Positions 1-8,673 of a stretch of 64,000 nt of DNA are shown here, piece by piece (position 1 is the first letter of the stretch; every line of letters begins with the position of its first letter). Below the pieces are notes generated by a model. It was not told the DNA's origin. It was given only the letters and a program-made list of their open reading frames with translations, and did not search any database. The stretch comes from Brevibacillus laterosporus DSM 25. GTDB taxonomy: Bacteria; Bacillota; Bacilli; Brevibacillales; Brevibacillaceae. The DNA is taken from positions 4,315,501 to 4,379,500 of the forward strand of contig NZ_CP017705.1 of NCBI RefSeq assembly GCF_002706795.1, written 5' to 3'. Made by a program: the position numbers and the translations under genes.

Positions 1-347
1 ATGAGCGGAGCAATGACTTCCGGATTAGATAGCTTCTCTGGTAAAGGTTGATGCATCACATTCACAGCGTTAGGAATGTAGCTAGATGCAAACTGTTCAG
101 GTGTGTAGAGGAGCGGATCTAGAGATGCTTGTTGTTCATAAAAAGGTTGAGGAAGATGAATAATTGAAGATCTAGGAATAGGTAGTTGTAAAAAACGAGC
201 AAAACAATAACCGATCCACTCATTAAGTAACGTTTTATCAAAGCCGGGTGTCACTGCTTTGACTACGTACTTCTGTCCGTCTTCGCCTGTGATAAGATGA
301 GCAAGCGATTTACCTTCCAACTGACGATGGAAACGCAATTGGCTCAT
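1..347 (-). CDS. HipA-like kinase domain protein (partial, runs off the window)
   Basis: The frame opens with ATG at 347-345 on the minus strand and is still open at base 1, so only about 115 N-terminal residues are present. They read YVVKAVTPGF near residue 28, then NEWIGYCFARFLQLPIPRS. This layout, a strand with a lysine followed by NE and LGLPxP-like text, is that of the HipA-like kinase N-lobe found in many Bacillales proteins of unknown role. The start overlaps the stop of the downstream glycosyltransferase gene by ATGA, which implies translational coupling. A kinase fold is inferred from family resemblance; the catalytic half lies outside the window, so activity cannot be judged. A HipB-like antitoxin is not visible, so a toxin role is not supported. 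Confidence 0.6.
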   Translation of the reverse strand, partial: MSQLRFHRQLEGKSLAHLITGEDGQKYVVKAVTPGFDKTLLNEWIGYCFARFLQLPIPRSSIIHLPQPFYEQQASLDPLLYTPEQFASSYIPNAVNVMHQPLPEKLSNPEVIAPL

Positions 348-1441
348 GAATCGCTCCCCTCCTTTTTCACCACTCGATGTAGGAAATCAACATATTGTTT
401 TGCACAGATCGTGATATCAAAATGAGTAGCTACACGTTCGATACATGCTTGAGACATGGCTTGATACATTTCATGTGAATCGAGCAAGCGATACAATTGA
501 TTGACAGCGCCACGAACATGATTTTCTTGATAGAGCCGACCATTCTCCCCATGTTTGATAATTTCAGGTATGGAAGAAACACTAGCAGCTATAACAGGTA
601 CACCACAAGCCATGGATTCAATAAAGGTATTTCCAAAGGACTCTGCTCTTGTTGTTGCAAGCGTACAACCTCCAGATTCCAGAATGCGTGAATACACATA
701 AGGCATGTGTTGATAAGGAACAATAGGGAACCACCTTACGATGTCAGTTAGCTCTTTTTCGTACCATTTAGTCCAAAATTTTTCCTTCTGCACACTTTTA
801 TTACCACCGATAATCCAGAATTCGATGTCGTTTCTCTCTGTTTTCACTAATTTGGCGATTTTAAGCAACATATGCCAATTTTTCCGTTTGTCTAAACGGC
901 CGATCCAACCCACGATTTTTTTAAAATTAGGTCGAGTAAGAAAGGGGAGCTTGGTGCTAGCTTCTGAAGAAACTGGCTGAAACAAATCGGTATCAACGCC
1001 ATTATGGATTACGGTAATGGGAGCTGAGTTACATAGAATGGAAACCACTCTTTTTTGGTAGGAGGAGGGCACGATAATTTGAACTGGCTGAATACCTTGG
1101 AAGTTAGAAAGATGGGGGGATAGCTTAATAATCTCGGGAGTACGTGCTTCTACAATAACTGGTCCAGTATACTGTGCCGTTTTTAACCAACGATATGCTT
1201 CCTTGGTATCAACAACAACAATCGCGTCATAATGATTGTCTCTGATAATTTTAATGCTTTCGTTACTGTCTGCTGTAAGATATACCCGAGCAACATCCTG
1301 CATCATGTGCATGCCACCGAGATCGGATGTGTATAAGAATTCAGTTTCGATACCATATTTCTTGAAAAACATAGCACGATTGCGCCATCCAGCATTTACG
1401 CCACCAACGGTCAAAAGGCGCCAAATGACTAATATTTTCAT
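344..1441 (-). CDS. GT4-family glycosyltransferase
   Basis: A 365-residue cytoplasmic glycosyltransferase of GT-B fold. The C-terminal donor-binding half carries GWIGRLDKRKN near residue 178 and the E-x7-E signature in AESFGNTFIESMACGVPVIA, about residues 266-285, typical of GT4 retaining enzymes. I start it at ATG 1441 because AAGGTGGG lies just upstream and the protein then begins MKILVIWRLL; a start at 1510 would add 23 residues unlike the family. It sits 40 bp behind a small kinase gene and overlaps the HipA-like gene by ATGA, so the three are probably one operon. Similar glycosyltransferases decorate spore coats or cell walls in Bacillales; the acceptor is unknown. Confidence 0.85.
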   Translation of the reverse strand: MKILVIWRLLTVGGVNAGWRNRAMFFKKYGIETEFLYTSDLGGMHMMQDVARVYLTADSNESIKIIRDNHYDAIVVVDTKEAYRWLKTAQYTGPVIVEARTPEIIKLSPHLSNFQGIQPVQIIVPSSYQKRVVSILCNSAPITVIHNGVDTDLFQPVSSEASTKLPFLTRPNFKKIVGWIGRLDKRKNWHMLLKIAKLVKTERNDIEFWIIGGNKSVQKEKFWTKWYEKELTDIVRWFPIVPYQHMPYVYSRILESGGCTLATTRAESFGNTFIESMACGVPVIAASVSSIPEIIKHGENGRLYQENHVRGAVNQLYRLLDSHEMYQAMSQACIERVATHFDITICAKQYVDFLHRVVKKEGSDS

Positions 1442-1481
1442 ATTCTGACCCACCTTGGTGTGTACGTATTCCGTAAAAAGA

Positions 1482-2468
1482 TTAAAGCTTTGTAAATAAG
1501 ACCACAACATTGCTCTGGTTCTGGTTCTCTAAGATTGGTTTGGAATAAGATTGTTTTGATGGTCTGTTATTTTGGATGGTAAAGACATATTTATTTTGAG
1601 AACCATGCTTTTTGCCCGTAGAGGGTTGTTCTTTTTGCTCTAGGTAAGATGGTTCATGGAAGAAAGCAAAATGTTTCGATCGAATATGTTGATCCGATAG
1701 TATTTTTTCTGTTTCTTCTTTGTGAATTTTACGTACCATACTTTCGAGCTTCCATTCAAAAACGGCTGGATCATGAATGGATAGTAGAGGACGAGTTGCG
1801 TCACTTGCGATATTTTCGACATTTTGTAGTTGCTCTTGGGAAATGACTCCATGAATATAACGAGCCAAATTGTCCATTTCGCGATATTGCTTCCACTCTT
1901 TATAAAGCTCAGGTGCCATTTTTTTTACGTGGGTAAGAAAAAGAATAGAGATTTTAGTACCAAGACTGGTAAGTAATTTTCGCGGATAGGGATAGGTTCG
2001 ATCTCGCCAAACGGTCCTACCTACATCTATTACCTTCAGTTGCCCAGATGGGAGTAAGTATATCTGTCTCTTATGATGATCAATTCGTTCATAACCAATT
2101 TCTTTAAAGGTGACGAGCATTTGAATTAGCTTTAGCGATAGTTCTTTGGTTAATGTCTCCGACTGTAAATATTCACGCAAATTAATCCCAGTAATCTTTT
2201 CCATCACAATGTAATTTCTTCCGCGTTCATAGACGATTGGCAGTAACTCTGTATGTTGACCAAGTGACAGTGCGTAATATTCACGCTCACAATCCTGTAT
2301 TTCTCCATAAATCTTGACACAAATGTTATCAGTTAATTGGAAGACAGCTCCTTGTCTACCCTTACCTAATAATTGTAACGGAGTCGGATTTATTACTTCC
2401 ACGTCTTGATTTTCTTTTGGGGTTACCCAAATTTGAGCAAGGTATTTAAGAAGATTGGTATACTCCAA
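1482..2468 (-). CDS. Bud32/RIO-like small protein kinase homologue
   Basis: A 328-residue protein starting at TTG 2468, chosen because AAGGAGGG lies 8-9 bases upstream. Kinase landmarks are visible: a glycine-rich loop GKGRQGAVF (35-43), VKIY with the likely ATP lysine K52, an ERE at 61-63, IVMEKITGINL as hinge (87-97), a degenerate catalytic loop around RIDHHKRQIYL (128-138) and VIDVGR with the metal-binding Asp at 148. This resembles the YrzF/YbdM-type kinases of sporeformers. The C-terminal 80 residues are basic and low in complexity, which may help localisation. It is first in the minus-strand operon with the glycosyltransferase and HipA-like gene. The His-Asp-rich loop departs from canonical HRD, so activity is uncertain. 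Confidence 0.7.
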   Translation of the reverse strand: MEYTNLLKYLAQIWVTPKENQDVEVINPTPLQLLGKGRQGAVFQLTDNICVKIYGEIQDCEREYYALSLGQHTELLPIVYERGRNYIVMEKITGINLREYLQSETLTKELSLKLIQMLVTFKEIGYERIDHHKRQIYLLPSGQLKVIDVGRTVWRDRTYPYPRKLLTSLGTKISILFLTHVKKMAPELYKEWKQYREMDNLARYIHGVISQEQLQNVENIASDATRPLLSIHDPAVFEWKLESMVRKIHKEETEKILSDQHIRSKHFAFFHEPSYLEQKEQPSTGKKHGSQNKYVFTIQNNRPSKQSYSKPILENQNQSNVVVLFTKL

Positions 2469-2687
2469 AAGCTTCCCTCCTTACCTTCAAACTATAGTAT
2501 ATTTGATACCTTTATTAGATGCACCAACTTCAATAGTCGTTCATAAAATAGTCGCTTGTACGTTTGATAATAGTCCTTGTAGATTCTATAACGAAGAACT
2601 ATACATCCAAATCTATGTGTGATAGGCTATCATTAAGTATTTGGCAGTTTTTTATATCATGACGTTACCAGGAGGTCCAGGTTTTCC

Positions 2688-3872
2688 ATGAAACTTGCAA
2701 ATCGAGTCACAGTTCTTTCTCCATCTTCTACTTTGGCTATTACAGCGAAAGCGAACGAAATGAAGCGACAAGGCATTGACGTTGTCAGCTTCGGAGCGGG
2801 GGAGCCTGACTTTAATACCCCGGAACATATCATTGAAGCAGCTGAAAAGGCGATGCGTGAAGGAAAAACCAAGTATACTGCAACAGCTGGTATTCCTGAG
2901 TTGTTACAAGCCATCAGCAACAAGTATCAACAAGAATATAATTTGACTTACAGCACCAAGCAAGTCATCGTGACCAATGGGGGAAAACATGCCTTGTTCA
3001 ACTTGTTCATGGCGTTGTTAAACCCTGGTGATGAAGTGATTGTTCCTATCCCTTATTGGGTGAGCTATCCAGAGATGGTGAGGGTAGCAGAGGGTGTTCC
3101 TGTTTTTGTTGAGGGCAAGGAATCAAACAATTTCAAGGTGACAGCGGAGCAAGTAAAACAAGCTATCACTCCTCGAACACGTGCACTCATTATTAATTCT
3201 CCAAGCAATCCTACCGGTAGTATTTATACACGTAAGGAACTGGAAGAGATTGTAGATGTTTGCTTGTCACATAATGTGTTAATGGTTTCTGATGAAATTT
3301 ATGAAAAGTTGATCTATGATGGGCATGAAGCGGTTACTGTAGCCTCTTTTGGCAAAGAAGCCTATGAAAACACAGTGATTATTAATGGAATGTCAAAACC
3401 ATACTCCATGACAGGATGGCGGATGGGTTACGCTTTAGGTAATGAGAATTTGATTCGTGCCATGGTTGATTTGTCGAGCCATAGTACTTCTAATCCGACT
3501 TCATTTGCCCAATATGGTGCACTGGCAGCATTAACAGGATCTCAAGCCTCTTTGGAAATGATGCGGGGCGAGTTTGTTAAGCGTCGTGATCGTGTAGTCG
3601 ATCTATTAAATGAAATTGAAGGCGTGACATGCTTAAAACCAGAGGGAGCCTTCTATGTTTTCCCAAATGTAGCTAAAGCAATGGAAAAACAGGGCTTTGC
3701 TAATATAGATGACTGGAGTAAAGCGTTACTGGAGCAAGAAAAGGTAGCTTTAATCCCGGGGAGTGGTTTTGGATCCCCTGAGAATATTCGTATTTCATAT
3801 GCAACATCCATGGAACAATTGGAAAAGGGCATTGGTCGAATCAAGCAATTTGTGGAAGGAAAGTCCCTCTAA
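2688..3872 (+). CDS. aspB: Aspartate aminotransferase (class I PLP-dependent)
   Basis: 394 residues, the usual length of the AspB family. It moves an amino group between aspartate and 2-oxoglutarate using pyridoxal phosphate. Visible landmarks are SPSNPTG (171-177, cofactor/substrate Asn), SDEIYEKLIY with Asp202 and Tyr205, and the Schiff-base lysine in NGMSKPYSMTGWRMGY (Lys237). The ATG follows CCAGGAGGTCC. The aspB-asnS order is the conserved Bacillales arrangement, normally followed by dnaD; here an iron-transport operon intervenes. A short hairpin overlaps the stop codon, so aspB and asnS may be only partly co-transcribed. Confidence 0.95.
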   Translation: MKLANRVTVLSPSSTLAITAKANEMKRQGIDVVSFGAGEPDFNTPEHIIEAAEKAMREGKTKYTATAGIPELLQAISNKYQQEYNLTYSTKQVIVTNGGKHALFNLFMALLNPGDEVIVPIPYWVSYPEMVRVAEGVPVFVEGKESNNFKVTAEQVKQAITPRTRALIINSPSNPTGSIYTRKELEEIVDVCLSHNVLMVSDEIYEKLIYDGHEAVTVASFGKEAYENTVIINGMSKPYSMTGWRMGYALGNENLIRAMVDLSSHSTSNPTSFAQYGALAALTGSQASLEMMRGEFVKRRDRVVDLLNEIEGVTCLKPEGAFYVFPNVAKAMEKQGFANIDDWSKALLEQEKVALIPGSGFGSPENIRISYATSMEQLEKGIGRIKQFVEGKSL

Positions 3873-3889
3873 GGAGGGGCTTTTTCCAT
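3862..3889 (+). terminator. Intrinsic terminator overlapping the aspB stop
   Basis: AGTCCCTC and GAGGGGCT pair across a 4-base loop and are followed by five T. The stem spans the aspB stop codon. It could attenuate readthrough into asnS. Confidence 0.6.
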
Positions 3890-3983
3890 GGTGAAAAAGA
3901 AGCAATAACAATCGTTGAAATTAGTAGAGAGAGGATAGTATAATTGTAAGGGTTATCTGGTACAGATAAATGGAGGTCTTATT

Positions 3984-5276
3984 ATGTCATTAATTACAAT
4001 TGGTCAGGTCGGGCAACATGTCGGACAAGAAGTTAAGATAGGTTGCTGGCTATACAACAAGCGAAGCAGTGGTAAAATCCAATTTCTCCAACTGCGTGAC
4101 GGCTCCGGATTTATTCAAGGGGTTGTAGTAAAAGCAGAAGTAAGCGAAGAGGCTTGGAACAATGCGAAGGAACTTACGCAAGAAAGTTCTTTGTACATAA
4201 CTGGAATGGTACGCGCAGATGATCGTGCTCCAAGCGGTTACGAATTAACTGTAACAGGAGTAGAAATCATTCAAATTGCACAAGACTACCCGATTTCTCT
4301 TAAGGAGCATGGGGTAGATTTCTTGATGGATAACCGTCATCTATGGCTGCGCTCTCCACGCCAACGTGCCGCGATGGCTGTCCGTTCGGAAATTATTCGT
4401 TCAGTGTACGAGTTCTTCCAAATCAACGGATTTTATAAAGTTGATCCGCCAATTTTGACACCTACATCTGCTGAGGGAACGACTAACCTGTTCCATACGA
4501 AATACTTTGAGGAAGATGCATATCTCTCTCAAAGTGGTCAGTTGTACATGGAAGCAGCTGCGATGGCTTTAGGACGTGTGTTTTCCTTTGGTCCTACATT
4601 CCGTGCTGAGAAATCCAAAACACGTCGTCACTTAATTGAGTTCTGGATGATTGAGCCGGAGATGGCATTTGTTGACCATGAAGAGAGCTTACGCATTCAA
4701 GAAAATTTTGTATCGCATGTTGTTCAGTCAGTATTAAAGAACTGTCAACTTGAATTAAAAGCGCTAGACCGCGATACTACGAAATTAGAAAAAGTAAAAG
4801 CACCATTCCCACGTATCACTTATGATGATGCGATCAAGCTCCTACAAGAAAAAGGTAGTGAGATTAAATGGGGCGATGATTTTGGTGCACCAGATGAGAC
4901 AGCGATTGCTGAACACTATGATATGCCTGTCTTCATTACGCATTATCCTACTGAAATCAAGGCATTTTATATGAAGCCACACCCAGATCGTCCAGAAGTG
5001 GTTCTTTGTGCAGACTTGATTGCTCCAGAGGGCTATGGAGAGATTATTGGTGGTAGCCAACGTATTGATGATCCAGAATTACTAGAAGCACGTTTTCAAG
5101 AGCATAACCTCTCTGAAGAAACCTATAAATGGTATATGGACCTACGTAAATATGGAACAGCGCCTCACTCTGGATTCGGTTTGGGCTTAGAGAGAACAGT
5201 GGCATGGATCTGTGGATTGGATCACGTTCGTGAAACAATACCATTCCCACGTTTATTGTACAGACTATATCCGTAA
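3984..5276 (+). CDS. asnS: Asparagine--tRNA ligase
   Basis: 430 residues, full length for bacterial AsnRS. The N-terminal 110 residues form the OB-fold anticodon-binding domain ([20 protein letters not shown] at 22-41), followed by the class II catalytic core: motif 2 around [19 protein letters not shown] and motif 3 [19 protein letters not shown] near the C-terminus. It charges tRNA-Asn in the cytoplasm. The ATG has TGGAGG eight bases upstream. It follows aspB by 111 bp and ends in a strong terminator. No T-box leader was seen upstream. Confidence 0.97.
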   Translation: MSLITIGQVGQHVGQEVKIGCWLYNKRSSGKIQFLQLRDGSGFIQGVVVKAEVSEEAWNNAKELTQESSLYITGMVRADDRAPSGYELTVTGVEIIQIAQDYPISLKEHGVDFLMDNRHLWLRSPRQRAAMAVRSEIIRSVYEFFQINGFYKVDPPILTPTSAEGTTNLFHTKYFEEDAYLSQSGQLYMEAAAMALGRVFSFGPTFRAEKSKTRRHLIEFWMIEPEMAFVDHEESLRIQENFVSHVVQSVLKNCQLELKALDRDTTKLEKVKAPFPRITYDDAIKLLQEKGSEIKWGDDFGAPDETAIAEHYDMPVFITHYPTEIKAFYMKPHPDRPEVVLCADLIAPEGYGEIIGGSQRIDDPELLEARFQEHNLSEETYKWYMDLRKYGTAPHSGFGLGLERTVAWICGLDHVRETIPFPRLLYRLYP

Positions 5277-5334
5277 TAGATTATTTATCTATAAATGAAT
5301 TTGATCAATTTCTTTACATGCTAAAATAGTATAA

Positions 5335-5372
5335 AAACCTCTTGTTTAGAGTATGAACAAGGGGTTTTTTCC
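5335..5372 (+). terminator. Intrinsic terminator after asnS
   Basis: AACCTCTTGTTTA pairs with TGAACAAGGGGTT and is followed by a run of six T. It closes the aspB-asnS unit. Confidence 0.85.
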
Positions 5373-5452
5373 TGTTTTTTTAATGTTTAAAACTACTTTG
5401 TGTAACGAAAAAACGGCTATAAATGTAGAAAATATGAAAAAACAGTTGAATA

Positions 5453-5473
5453 TGAGAATGAAAATCATTTATA
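5453..5473. promoter_or_regulatory. Putative Fur box 1
   Basis: TGAGAATGAAAATCATTTAT closely follows the 7-1-7 Fur consensus TGATAATnATTATCA and lies 150 bp before a ferric-siderophore transporter. Regulation by iron is inferred from the site and the gene function. Confidence 0.65.
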
Positions 5474-5495
5474 ATACTCATTGGATGATGGTTAA

Positions 5496-5513
5496 TGAAA
5501 ATCAATCTCATTT
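5496..5513. promoter_or_regulatory. Putative Fur box 2
   Basis: TGAAAATCAATCTCATTT is a weaker second match to the Fur motif, 23 bp downstream of the first. Two spaced sites would allow two Fur dimers to cover the promoter. Confidence 0.45.
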
Positions 5514-5622
5514 GTAATAATATGTAATATAAATAAATACATAATTGATCGATAACACGAAGCTAGAAGTATTAAATCCTAGAGAAACACACATCAGTTG
5601 CTAATGTCATACGGGGGGAACT

Positions 5623-6579
5623 ATGAAAAAGAGATATTTATTTTTAGCATTAATCATCCTATCCATGTGCTCCTTATTTATTGGAGTCAAAAACATTACT
5701 CCACTTGACATTCTAAATTTTAATGATGAGCAAGTTGAAATTTTCTTAATCAGCCGTGTTCCACGATTAGTTAGCATTATTGTGGCTGGGATTAGCCTTA
5801 GTATCTGTGGCTTAATCATGCAGCAGATCACCCGTAATAAATTCGTATCTCCTACTACTGCTGGAACGATGGACTGCGCTCGATTAGGAGTGCTGGTATC
5901 ACTCATGCTATTTACTACAGAGAGTCCGATTGTAAAGATGATTGTCGCATTTATTTTTGCCTTAGGCGGCACCTTTATTTTTATGAAAATCCTTAAAAAA
6001 ATAAAGTTCAAAGACAATATCTTTATTCCATTGGTAGGTATCATGTTTGGTAATATTATCAGTTCTATAAGCACTTTCTTTGCTTATAAATATGACCTGA
6101 TACAAAATATATCCTCATGGTTACAAGGAGACTTCTCCATGATCATGAAGGGAAGATATGAGCTTTTGTATATTAGTATCCCGCTTGTCATTATCGCCTT
6201 TCTTTATGCGAATAAATTCACGGTCGCAGGAATGGGAGAAGAATTCGCGGTTAATCTAGGACTCAACTATCAGCGTGTGATCAATATCGGATTAATCATC
6301 GTTGCTATGATTTCCTCTCTGGTATTGCTCACAGTCGGAATGATTCCATTCCTTGGTTTAATTATTCCTAACATCGTTTCCATTTATCGTGGGGATAATC
6401 TACGGAACAGTCTACCGCATACAGCCTTACTCGGAGCCGTATTTGTCCTAGCATGTGATATATTAGGGCGTATCGTAATTTTTCCTTATGAGCTCTCGAT
6501 TGGACTTATGGTCGGAGTTATCGGCAGTGGAATCTTCCTGTACTTACTCATGAGGAGAAATGCATATGCAACAATGTAG
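5623..6579 (+). CDS. yclN: Ferric siderophore ABC transporter permease, YclN-type
   Basis: A 318-residue FecCD-family inner-membrane permease with about nine hydrophobic segments. It contains SRVPRLVSIIVAGISLSICG (43-62) and the cytoplasmic coupling text GMIPFLGLIIPNIVSIYRGD (about 244-263). From memory it matches the YclN/FatD subgroup, which imports petrobactin and related catecholates in Bacillus, more closely than FhuB or FeuB. The start follows GGGGGGAACT. It overlaps yclO, so the two permeases are translated together. The Fur boxes upstream indicate iron-repressed expression. Substrate identity is inference from the subgroup. Confidence 0.9.
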   Translation: MKKRYLFLALIILSMCSLFIGVKNITPLDILNFNDEQVEIFLISRVPRLVSIIVAGISLSICGLIMQQITRNKFVSPTTAGTMDCARLGVLVSLMLFTTESPIVKMIVAFIFALGGTFIFMKILKKIKFKDNIFIPLVGIMFGNIISSISTFFAYKYDLIQNISSWLQGDFSMIMKGRYELLYISIPLVIIAFLYANKFTVAGMGEEFAVNLGLNYQRVINIGLIIVAMISSLVLLTVGMIPFLGLIIPNIVSIYRGDNLRNSLPHTALLGAVFVLACDILGRIVIFPYELSIGLMVGVIGSGIFLYLLMRRNAYATM

Positions 6580-7522
6580 AAGAATGTTGGGCATCCTTGC
6601 GATGATCGCAATCGTCTTGATCGGATTATTTATTTTCTACAAGATGAATGCGAATAATTGGGATTATGTTCTTCCCAAACGCAGTAAAAATGTACTTGCT
6701 ATCTTATTGACTGGGGGAGCGATTGCGTTCTCATCTGTTGTATTTCAAACGATAACGAATAACCGAATCTTAACTCCTAGCGTCATCGGATTAGATTCGC
6801 TGTATATGTTTATTCAAACATTGGTCATTTTCTTATTTGGTTCTATGCACATCACAATCGTGAATAATAACGTTAACTTTATTCTTTCAGTAGGGCTCAT
6901 GATTGTATTCTCAAGCATTTTATTTAAAACGCTGTTTAGAGGCGAGGGCAGGAATATATTTTTCTTGCTTTTAGTGGGGATTATCTTTGGAACCTTTTTC
7001 TCCAGTCTATCCTCGTTTATGCAAATGTTAATTGATCCAAACGAATTTCAGGTCATTCAGGATAAAATGTTTGCCAGCTTTAACAGTGTAAACACAGATA
7101 TCCTGATGCTATCTGTGATTGGAATAGCCTTAGCTTGTGGTTATGTTTTTAAACAGTTAAAATTCCTCGATGTCTTGTCTTTGGGAAGAGATCAAGCGAT
7201 TAATTTAGGAATTAACTACGAGCGAGTTGTGAAAAGATTACTGATCGTAATTGCGGTGCTAGTTTCTATTTCAACCGCATTAGTTGGTCCGATTACCTTT
7301 TTAGGATTATTGGTAGCCAATTTGACACGAGAATTCTTAAAGGTGTATCAGCACAAGTATTTGCTTATTGGTTCTATGCTGATTAGTACCATTGCTTTAG
7401 TTGGCGGACAGTTCATCGTGGAGCGGGTTTTTCAATTCTCGACACCGCTCAGTGTCATCATCAATTTTATTGGTGGTATGTACTTCTTATATCTGCTGTT
7501 AAAGGAGAATAAAGCATGGTAG
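6566..7522 (+). CDS. yclO: Ferric siderophore ABC transporter permease, YclO-type
   Basis: The second FecCD permease, 318 residues from ATG 6566, which sits 8 bases after GAGGAG; an ATG at 6560 is too close to that site. It has a multi-spanning hydrophobic profile with FSSVVFQTITNNRILTPSVI near residue 47 and TALVGPITFLGLLVANLTRE near 245. It pairs with YclN to form the membrane channel. The gene overlaps the end of yclN, and the ATPase gene overlaps its own end, so one cistron encodes the membrane complex. Confidence 0.9.
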   Translation: MQQCRRMLGILAMIAIVLIGLFIFYKMNANNWDYVLPKRSKNVLAILLTGGAIAFSSVVFQTITNNRILTPSVIGLDSLYMFIQTLVIFLFGSMHITIVNNNVNFILSVGLMIVFSSILFKTLFRGEGRNIFFLLLVGIIFGTFFSSLSSFMQMLIDPNEFQVIQDKMFASFNSVNTDILMLSVIGIALACGYVFKQLKFLDVLSLGRDQAINLGINYERVVKRLLIVIAVLVSISTALVGPITFLGLLVANLTREFLKVYQHKYLLIGSMLISTIALVGGQFIVERVFQFSTPLSVIINFIGGMYFLYLLLKENKAW

Positions 7523-8274
7523 AAGTTAAAAACGTCACAAAATTCTATGGGAATAAGCCTGTTGTTGAAAATATATCGGTGAAGATAAAAAAGGGAAGCA
7601 TCACCTCCTTTATCGGTCCCAACGGTGCTGGAAAAAGTACATTGTTGTCCATGATCAGCCGCTTACTCAAGAAAGATGAAGGCGAGGTTTATATTGAAGG
7701 ACAGGAAATAAGTAAATGGAACAGCAACGATTTGGCCAAGAAAATTTCGATTCTAAAACAGTCCAACCATATTAATATTCGTTTAACCGTGAAAGAATTG
7801 ATAAGTTTCGGTCGTTTTCCTTATTCACAGGGTAATTTATCACCGGAAGATTGGAAATATGTCGAAGAAGCGATTGCTTATATGGAACTGGAAGAGATGC
7901 AGGATAAATATTTAGATCAATTAAGTGGTGGACAAAGACAACGAGCTTACATTGCAATGGTTATCGCGCAAAACACGGATTATATCCTGTTGGATGAGCC
8001 ACTTAATAACTTGGATATGAAGCACTCGGTGCAAATCATGAAAACCCTGCGTCGTTTGGTAGCTGAATTAGGCAAGACGATCATCATTGTTATTCATGAT
8101 ATTAACTTTGCATCCTGTTACTCCGATTATATTGTTGCATTAAAAGACGGCAAAATCGTCAAAGAGGGCTCGACCCAAGAAATCATTAACCCTAAGGTCT
8201 TACAGGACTTGTATGAGATGGATTTCAATATCCAAAACATCGAAGGTAATGACATTTGTGTCTATTTCGCTTAA
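7516..8274 (+). CDS. yclP: Ferric siderophore ABC transporter ATPase, YclP-type
   Basis: 252 residues. It powers the YclNO channel from the cytoplasmic side. Walker A is GPNGAGKST (34-42), the ABC signature is LSGGQRQR in the middle, Walker B is YILLDEPLNN and the switch histidine is in VIHDINFA. The ATG lies inside the yclO stop region (ATGGTAG) with AAAGGAG upstream, so translation is coupled. About 400 bp separate it from the binding-protein gene. Confidence 0.93.
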   Translation: MVEVKNVTKFYGNKPVVENISVKIKKGSITSFIGPNGAGKSTLLSMISRLLKKDEGEVYIEGQEISKWNSNDLAKKISILKQSNHINIRLTVKELISFGRFPYSQGNLSPEDWKYVEEAIAYMELEEMQDKYLDQLSGGQRQRAYIAMVIAQNTDYILLDEPLNNLDMKHSVQIMKTLRRLVAELGKTIIIVIHDINFASCYSDYIVALKDGKIVKEGSTQEIINPKVLQDLYEMDFNIQNIEGNDICVYFA

Positions 8275-8673
8275 CAAAAAGTATCGCTGAAAACCATTTA
8301 CAAATCGTACTGAGAACGCAAACGGATGTAGTTGGATTTCATGAAACAAAGAACCGAAAAGGATGGCAAAACTGGCCTGCCGATGTGGGAAACCTTCTTT
8401 CCTCCCTTTCTTACGTACGGAAGAGACCTGCTGGTTGATTCCAACTGGGTAATACCTAATGACAAGCATCCTGTCGTCACTCAAGCAAGGGGGATCACGG
8501 ACTGCTAGTAATGTAGGTACGTGAATTGACATAGGACACTTGGAGGAAGAGAAAGAAGGTACAAAGCAGGCACAGATAAGTTTTACCTTTGTTTCATTAG
8601 CTGAAGGAAGAGCAGATCTTCCTAGCAAATGATCTGTTCTACATCTTGTTTCAAAAAAATTATAGAGGTGAGA
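8275..8673. other. Long non-coding spacer between ATPase and binding-protein genes
   Basis: No gene is convincing on either strand here, although open frames exist. The spacer is less AT-rich than its surroundings. It holds several small complementary arms, for example AGGAAGA/TCTTCCT near 8605-8623. In related operons the binding-protein gene follows closely, so this spacer may carry its own promoter or a structured leader that raises binding-protein expression. No known riboswitch was recognised. Confidence 0.4.

Noticed and set aside
1-347. HipAB toxin-antitoxin pair
   Set aside because: No HipB-like gene is adjacent; the operon partner is a glycosyltransferase.
5607-6074. Long minus-strand frame inside yclN
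   Set aside because: It is the antisense shadow of a membrane-protein gene; low-complexity Ile/Asn/Lys text and no start signal.
8200-8628. 142-codon minus-strand frame across the yclP-yclQ spacer
   Set aside because: It overlaps the end of yclP, has no ribosome binding site, and its text is rich in Ser, Arg and Cys without any motif.
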